From Cryptomeria japonica (lineage: Eukaryota > Streptophyta > Pinopsida > Cupressales > Cupressaceae), in contig NC_081413.1 of assembly GCF_030272615.1 (NCBI RefSeq), forward strand, positions 334,594,302-334,658,301: DNA of 64,000 nt, read 5' to 3'. The position numbers and the translations under genes are program-made. This document shows positions 59,431 through 64,000 of the stretch, piece after piece. Under the pieces are notes generated by a model. The model made no database searches and was not told the DNA's origin. It saw only the letters and a program-made list of their open reading frames with translations. The stretch's first letter is position 1. Each line of letters begins with the position of its first letter.

Positions 59431-60558
59431 GTTCCCACTTTTTTGCCACTTTTGACACTGAGATGTACATTTTAAAAATAATCTTCAACTTCTGAGAACT
59501 ATAACTTTTAAACTATTAAAAATTTGAAGATGATGTAAATTAGTGATTTCTAGCATTTTGTTTGTAGATTCTATATACATTTTTTTCAAATTTTTTTGAA
59601 GGATTTTTTAAAAAAATTTCCATCTCCCTCGAAAAGTAGTTTTTTACAACAAACTACATTTTTTAAGAGTGATGTGCCTCCCGAAATGCATAACTTTTTT
59701 TCTATAAATGATAAAAACTCAATTCTTTCTAATTTTGGTTTGTAACATCAATATTAAGGGCTTGCATTTGGGTTTATAGTGATATGTTCAATATTTTTCA
59801 TTTTATAAAGTTTTGAAGTCCGACTAGTCATAATTCAAACATAGGTTTACGTTTGAACACATAACTTGTTCTATATAAATTGAAATTCAAAATTTTTTTT
59901 TGGTTAGAAAGAAGACATCAATACCAGGGGCATAGATATTTTTTAGAATTTTTTTGAATTAGTTTCTTATTTTTTCCAATGTGTTGAACAAAGAAGTTCA
60001 TGTTCGGTGAAAAACCAATTTTCCATAAAATTAAAAAAACAAGAACATAATAAATTCAAAATATAACAAAGTTATACTCATTGGAAAGCTTGCTCCAAGT
60101 ACTACCATCTAATATTTTTGTGTTATCAAGATTATTTCATTCATGCTTTGAACCAGAGCTCCGAAGTCATTAATTCTTCAGAACTCTGAAATTTTTTGGG
60201 AGAAACCTTTAATTTAAGGGTTCGAATGAACAGTAGTTCGAGCGAATTGGGTTTGCTCGAACCTTAAGGGGTTCGAGTGAACCCACATTCGCTCAAACCA
60301 ATGGGCTCGATATTGGCACGCACATTTTTGTAATGGTCATGTTCGAGCGAACCCAACCATTTTTAACTGTCGGGTTTCATTTGAACTCTGGCCGACGCAT
60401 TTTTTTTTTTTTTTTTTTCATTTGTGGAGTCGTATAAATGTCCATAATTTTTTAAATTTTTTATCACACAAATGATTAAAATAATTCGCATTTTTGGATG
60501 AGAGAAGACATTTGAAAATTATTTTGAGGGTAATAATTTGAAGGTTTTTTGTAAAAGC
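59431..60558. promoter_or_regulatory. Region upstream of the spliced gene at 60559
   Basis: 1.1 kb with no coding similarity. The first 750 bp is AT-rich with long T- and A-runs. The last 350 bp holds a cluster of palindromic TTCGAGCGAA words (60219-60354) and a T19 run (60400-60418). It may contain the promoter, or the left end of a DNA transposon, but I found no terminal inverted repeat because the right end is outside the window. Confidence 0.4.
60219..60354. repeat. Cluster of palindromic GTTCGAGCGAAC-type repeats
   Basis: Five copies in 136 bp: GGTTCGAATGAAC (60219), GTTCGAGCGAAT (60237), GGTTCGAGTGAACCC (60270-60284), the inverted TTCGCTCAAACC (60288-60299) and GTTCGAGCGAACCC (60341-60354). 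CTCGAACC also occurs at 60256. The consensus has arms GGTTCG/CGAACC around a 2-base centre, so each unit is itself a near palindrome, suited to binding a dimeric protein. Confidence 0.8.
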
Positions 60559-60661
60559 ATGGGGAACAAGAAGAGAAGGCAAAATAAGACTTCAAGGAAT
60601 TATTCTCCCGAAATGGAAGAAAGATATCGAGAACAAAGAAGACAAAGATATCATGATGCAA

Positions 60662-61716
60662 GTATGTATTTTTAATTTTATTTCTATTTAATTTAATATG
60701 TATTACGTATCAATTAATTAGAACTCAATATTTTTTATCTAATATTTTTAATGAAAATTAATTTAAAAAATCTTAATTAAATTAATTGGAAATAATAGGA
60801 TTAAAAATAATTTTGTTTTAATTGGAAAGCATAATTAATTTGAGATAATACATGTGTATTTGCAAATTTCAAATTCCATCAACTTGCTTGTTGTGTAATT
60901 GCATTTTTCTCCTATATAATTAAGTCCATTTATAATAGATAAGACCTATTAAGTCATAAAATTAATAAGACCTATTATGTCATAATTTCTAGGTTATAAA
61001 TTATATAAATTGAATATTTAATCTACATGTACAAGTAATTTCATGTGATAGGTCCTTTAATATCACATAATATATCTGTCTTAAGGGTAGTTAAGTATAT
61101 TAATTGTGAAATGTTTTTTCATACGTGGTCATATTGATTTTAATAATAATGCCCATTAGGACTATTACATTGATTATAGGTCTTAAATGTGACATAAATT
61201 TATAACCTATTAAACATGTTGAATAATTTAGGTGAACTATTTATATTCAACTTCACGTACATGCAAAAACATTTTAGATTAGGAGGTCTATTATGCAATA
61301 ATAGGTCTTAAATATACACACATGTGACAAATTATAGTCCACCTACATGGTCCATAACAAATTAATATGAGGTCACCTAAGTTATCGTATGCAGGCATCA
61401 AAATATTTGTACTTTGAATTTTCAAAATTGGAATTTCTAATTTATCAAAATTTTATTTTATGTGTTAAATTATGGCTCAAAATTAGAGATTGAACTTTAA
61501 TCCTAACCTGAGAACAAATTGAACTTTAAACCTAAACAGGTAATTTAATTAGAGTTATAACAATAAAGTCATGAAAGTAATTAAATTTAATAAACCAAAT
61601 TGAACGGGATAATTTTAACATGTAAAGTTTTAAGCCATTCACCCCTATTCTTAAACCTAATTGAATAATCTCTGATTAATTCAAGAACCTTACATAAACT
61701 CTTAAATTATGTGCAG
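60662..61716 (+). other. Predicted intron 1 (1055 bp)
   Basis: GTATGT donor, AT-rich body, acceptor TTATGTGCAG. It contains AAGACCTATTAAGTCATAA (about 60950) and AAGACCTATTATGTCATAA (about 60967), with inverted relatives (ATAGGTCTTAAAT) near 61177 and 61301. The downstream frame opens exactly at the acceptor and is in phase with exon 1. Confidence 0.65.
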
Positions 61717-63738
61717 AACGGGCAAACGAACCCGTTGAAGAACACAATATAGTTGATGAACATAGGGAGGAGATTGTTCAAGTTGAACCAATGGAGACCT
61801 TTGAAGGAGAGGGGTCAGGCTCCTTACCTCCTACCACTGATATGGATGAGCATATTGTGGATCTAGCTAAACAGGTGAAGAGGAATATTTCTTATAAAAA
61901 TTTAGATCATTTACTTGAAATGGATGTGGATGAGTTGAAACGTCTCGGTGAAGAACCTAGACATACTAAAAGGAGGTCAATGAATAAAAGTGGAAAAGAA
62001 ATAATGTCTCATTTCAACAATCTTGATACTACACTAGAAAAAGCTCAATTGTTATCAATTGTACTTACTCATAAAGACTTAATAGATCCAATGAAATTGT
62101 TGGGTATAGATACAACAAGTCAAAAAAGGAAATCTTCTCAGCTACAAAAATCTATTGTTGATAATGTTAAGAAAGGTTTGGTGAACATTGGTAAAAAATC
62201 TCAAAAACTAGATAAGACCATTTCAAGAAGAGTGATGTTGACATCTTTAGTAAATGAAAGATTGCCTCAAAAAAGACAAATCTCTTCACTGTCATCTGAG
62301 TTTGGTTTTAGTAGAAGGACAATATCTAAATATGTTAAAAGGAGAAAGATTTTGGATGATACTACCTCAGAAGGGAATTGGGCAATTATGTGTAGAGCTC
62401 CTCATTCTTATAGAATTGAAGATGTTGTTAGGAACTTTGTGACAAGTTTTTGGAATGATAATACTCGTCCTTCATTAAATAGTAGAGATGTTATCAAGTA
62501 AAGGATTGGTCCTGATCGTTATGATCTCCATGTAAAACATTGGATAGACACAACAAAACATGAATTGTATGTATTGTTTACTAAAACAAACCCTCATATA
62601 AAGATTGGACAAACCATGTTTGACCGGTTAAGGCCATATTATGTGAAGTTAAACAAAGTTTTCAAAACTTGTTGTTGTCGTTATCACATCGAATTTGACT
62701 TGTACTATCAGGTGTTTCGAAAGATTAGAGAAGATAGTGATGGTTATGAAAATGCTCCTCCTAAATGAACAAGTCAATTCATAGCATCCATCTTATGTGA
62801 TAAATCAGATGATAATGCAACCGGTCAAATAAATTGCATAAGAGGAATTTGTGGAACATGCAGGGACTTGGCTAAATTGCCTTTGAGAGATGAAGATACT
62901 GACATGAGGAAGATGGTAAATTTCAAGAGTTACAAGTACAAAAAATTTGAAACAAAATTTGGAAAGGAATCTACAAGGCTAGATTATGTAGAAGAGGAAA
63001 TACCTATTGGAACATTTATGGAAAATTTTCGTAAGTTGATAAAACCATACATATGCCATGGTTTTTTTTCCAAGTGGCAAGTAGAAAAATTTAAAAGATT
63101 AAGAGACACTTTCCCACTTGGAACTATTCTATCTGTAGTTGACTTCGCAAAGAATTACTCTTTTTCACATAAAAAAGAGATTCAATCAGAGTATTACTTT
63201 TCAAAGCAAATCACTATTTTCGTGCATGTGTGTTATCGACATGCATAGATGAATTTGGATGGTGTTGATAGTACATTTGAAAATCGTGTCATTAAGAAAG
63301 AGTACCACTTCTATATCAGTGATGATAAGGAGCATGCCACACTTTTTGTACAACATTGCTTTAAGAAGTTTTTTGAATATTTGAAAGATAGAGGCATAAC
63401 AATAGTTAAACATTTTGTTTGGTCTGATGGATGCGCGACACAATTCAAATCTTCAAGGCCATTTTATGCACTATGTAGATATCATCGAAATGACAAAATA
63501 CCACATGTTTGGAGTTTTTTTGAGAGTGGTCATGGAAAGGGTGAACATGATGGTGCAGGAGCTTGTATCAAACGTGCTCTAAGAAAGCATCAAATAAAGT
63601 ACACAGGAGAACATATAGAAGATGCACATGATGTTGTTGAATGGTGTAAGAAATACTTTGAGCAACCTAGTTATCCTGGGGAATCATCATCGAGAACATA
63701 CAGGCCCATTCCATATAGAGTGTTTTGGGAGATAACCG

Positions 63739-63882
63739 GTACGTGTTCTCTTTTAGTATTTTATTTAATTTTTTTTAATTTAACAACTTGATCTACATGT
63801 ACATTCTTAGTTCCTAGTTCAAATGTTTCAATTTAACAACTTGATCTACATGCACATTCTTGTACACATGTACATTTTGCAG
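63739..63882 (+). other. Predicted intron 2 (144 bp) with a direct repeat
   Basis: GTACGT donor, TTTTGCAG acceptor. A block AATTTAACAACTTGATCTAC followed by ATG(T/C)ACATTCTT occurs twice, at about 63777 and 63831, about 54 bp apart. Reading on past the donor meets a stop at 63789, whereas splicing restores the frame. Confidence 0.65.
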
Positions 63883-64000
63883 ATGTGGATAGAAAATCAA
63901 TGCATGGATGCAAGAGTGTGGAGAGGATAAGATCTTTGCATTGTGTCATGAGTATAGATAATCGCCCATGGACATTATACACTAGGGATTATTCATGTTT

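Larger units (their letters stand above)
60559..64000 (+). pseudogene. Spliced gene with three in-frame stops, DDE transposase-like protein, runs off the right edge
   Basis: Exon 1 60559-60661 (MGNKKRRQNK...), exon 2 61717-63738, exon 3 from 63883. The donors CAA|GTATGT and CCG|GTACGT and acceptors GTGCAG and TTGCAG join all exons in one frame, about 747 codons so far. Exon 2 keeps a single frame for 2 kb apart from stops at 62499 (TAA), 62766 (TGA) and 63246 (TAG), near codons 296, 385 and 545. Each is one C-to-T step from a sense codon. A helix-turn-helix-like stretch (SSEFGFSRRTISKYVKRR) lies near residues 225-245; Cys clusters CCCRYH and CIRGICGTC follow. VVDFAKNY (Asp510), WSDGCATQFKS (Asp605) and SGHGKGEHDGAGA (Asp646) resemble an RNase H-fold nuclease core. 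From memory, similar SDG..QFK and HGKG..DG.G motifs occur in a poorly characterised invertebrate protein family. Transposase function is inference; a host gene is possible. Confidence 0.6.

Noticed and set aside
62868-63248. Exon 2 pieces of the 60559 gene as separate small genes
   Set aside because: All pieces are in the same frame, colinear and separated only by single stop codons; they are one broken exon.

Overview
This is nuclear DNA from a plant with a large, repeat-rich genome. A gymnosperm such as a conifer is my inference, based on stacked old LTR retrotransposons with long LTRs, heavy decay by stop codons, and no recognisable host gene in 64 kb. I see no rRNA, tRNA, CRISPR or bacterial-type feature.

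Positions 1-33399 are one nested stack that can be read layer by layer from LTR ends and 5-bp target-site duplications (TSDs). Layer 1 is a minus-strand Copia element; its left (3') LTR runs off the window and its right LTR is 31815-33399. Layer 2 is a solo LTR of a giant non-coding family (pieces 211-436, 9066-12784 and 25505-25787; TSD ACAAC) inserted into the left Copia LTR; the right Copia LTR still shows the empty site at 33095-33099. Layer 3a is a plus-strand non-autonomous Gypsy-type element (437-9060; TSD GGTAT) inside that solo LTR. It carries the only long intact ORF of the window: 1075 codons, a retropepsin-like domain and a G-patch-like segment, but no reverse transcriptase or integrase. 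Layer 3b is a complete minus-strand member of the giant non-coding family (12785-25499; TSD AGTCA) with 4.46-4.47 kb LTRs and a 3.8 kb internal region without coding capacity, the architecture called LARD. Its LTRs contain a degenerate minisatellite of about 39 bp and a hypervariable GC-rich block.

Positions 33400-37021 are old sequence with one possible Copia primer-binding site. Two plus-strand Copia elements then lie almost side by side: 37027-43813 (TSD CAAAA) and 44201-53045 (TSD GGACC). Both have paired LTRs, methionine-tRNA-type primer-binding sites, repeated polypurine tracts and gag-pol genes broken by stops and frameshifts.

Positions 53051-59430 are AT-rich, with a possible LTR scrap and the 3' part of a decayed minus-strand Gypsy element (possible 3' LTR junction at about 57064, integrase C-terminal remnant at 58845-59430). 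The right edge holds the least familiar gene: a plus-strand spliced gene starting at 60559, with three exons in frame across two canonical introns, three in-frame stops and no frameshift that I can see. Its motifs (VVDFAKNY, WSDGCATQFKS, HGKG...DGAGA) suggest a DDE-type transposase-like protein of a family I cannot name with certainty. Palindromic GTTCGAGCGAAC-type repeats lie 200-340 bp upstream. It runs off the right edge.

No host pathway is encoded. The 'genes working together' here are retrotransposon parts, and at least two families (437-9060 and 12785-25499) would need proteins from other elements to move.
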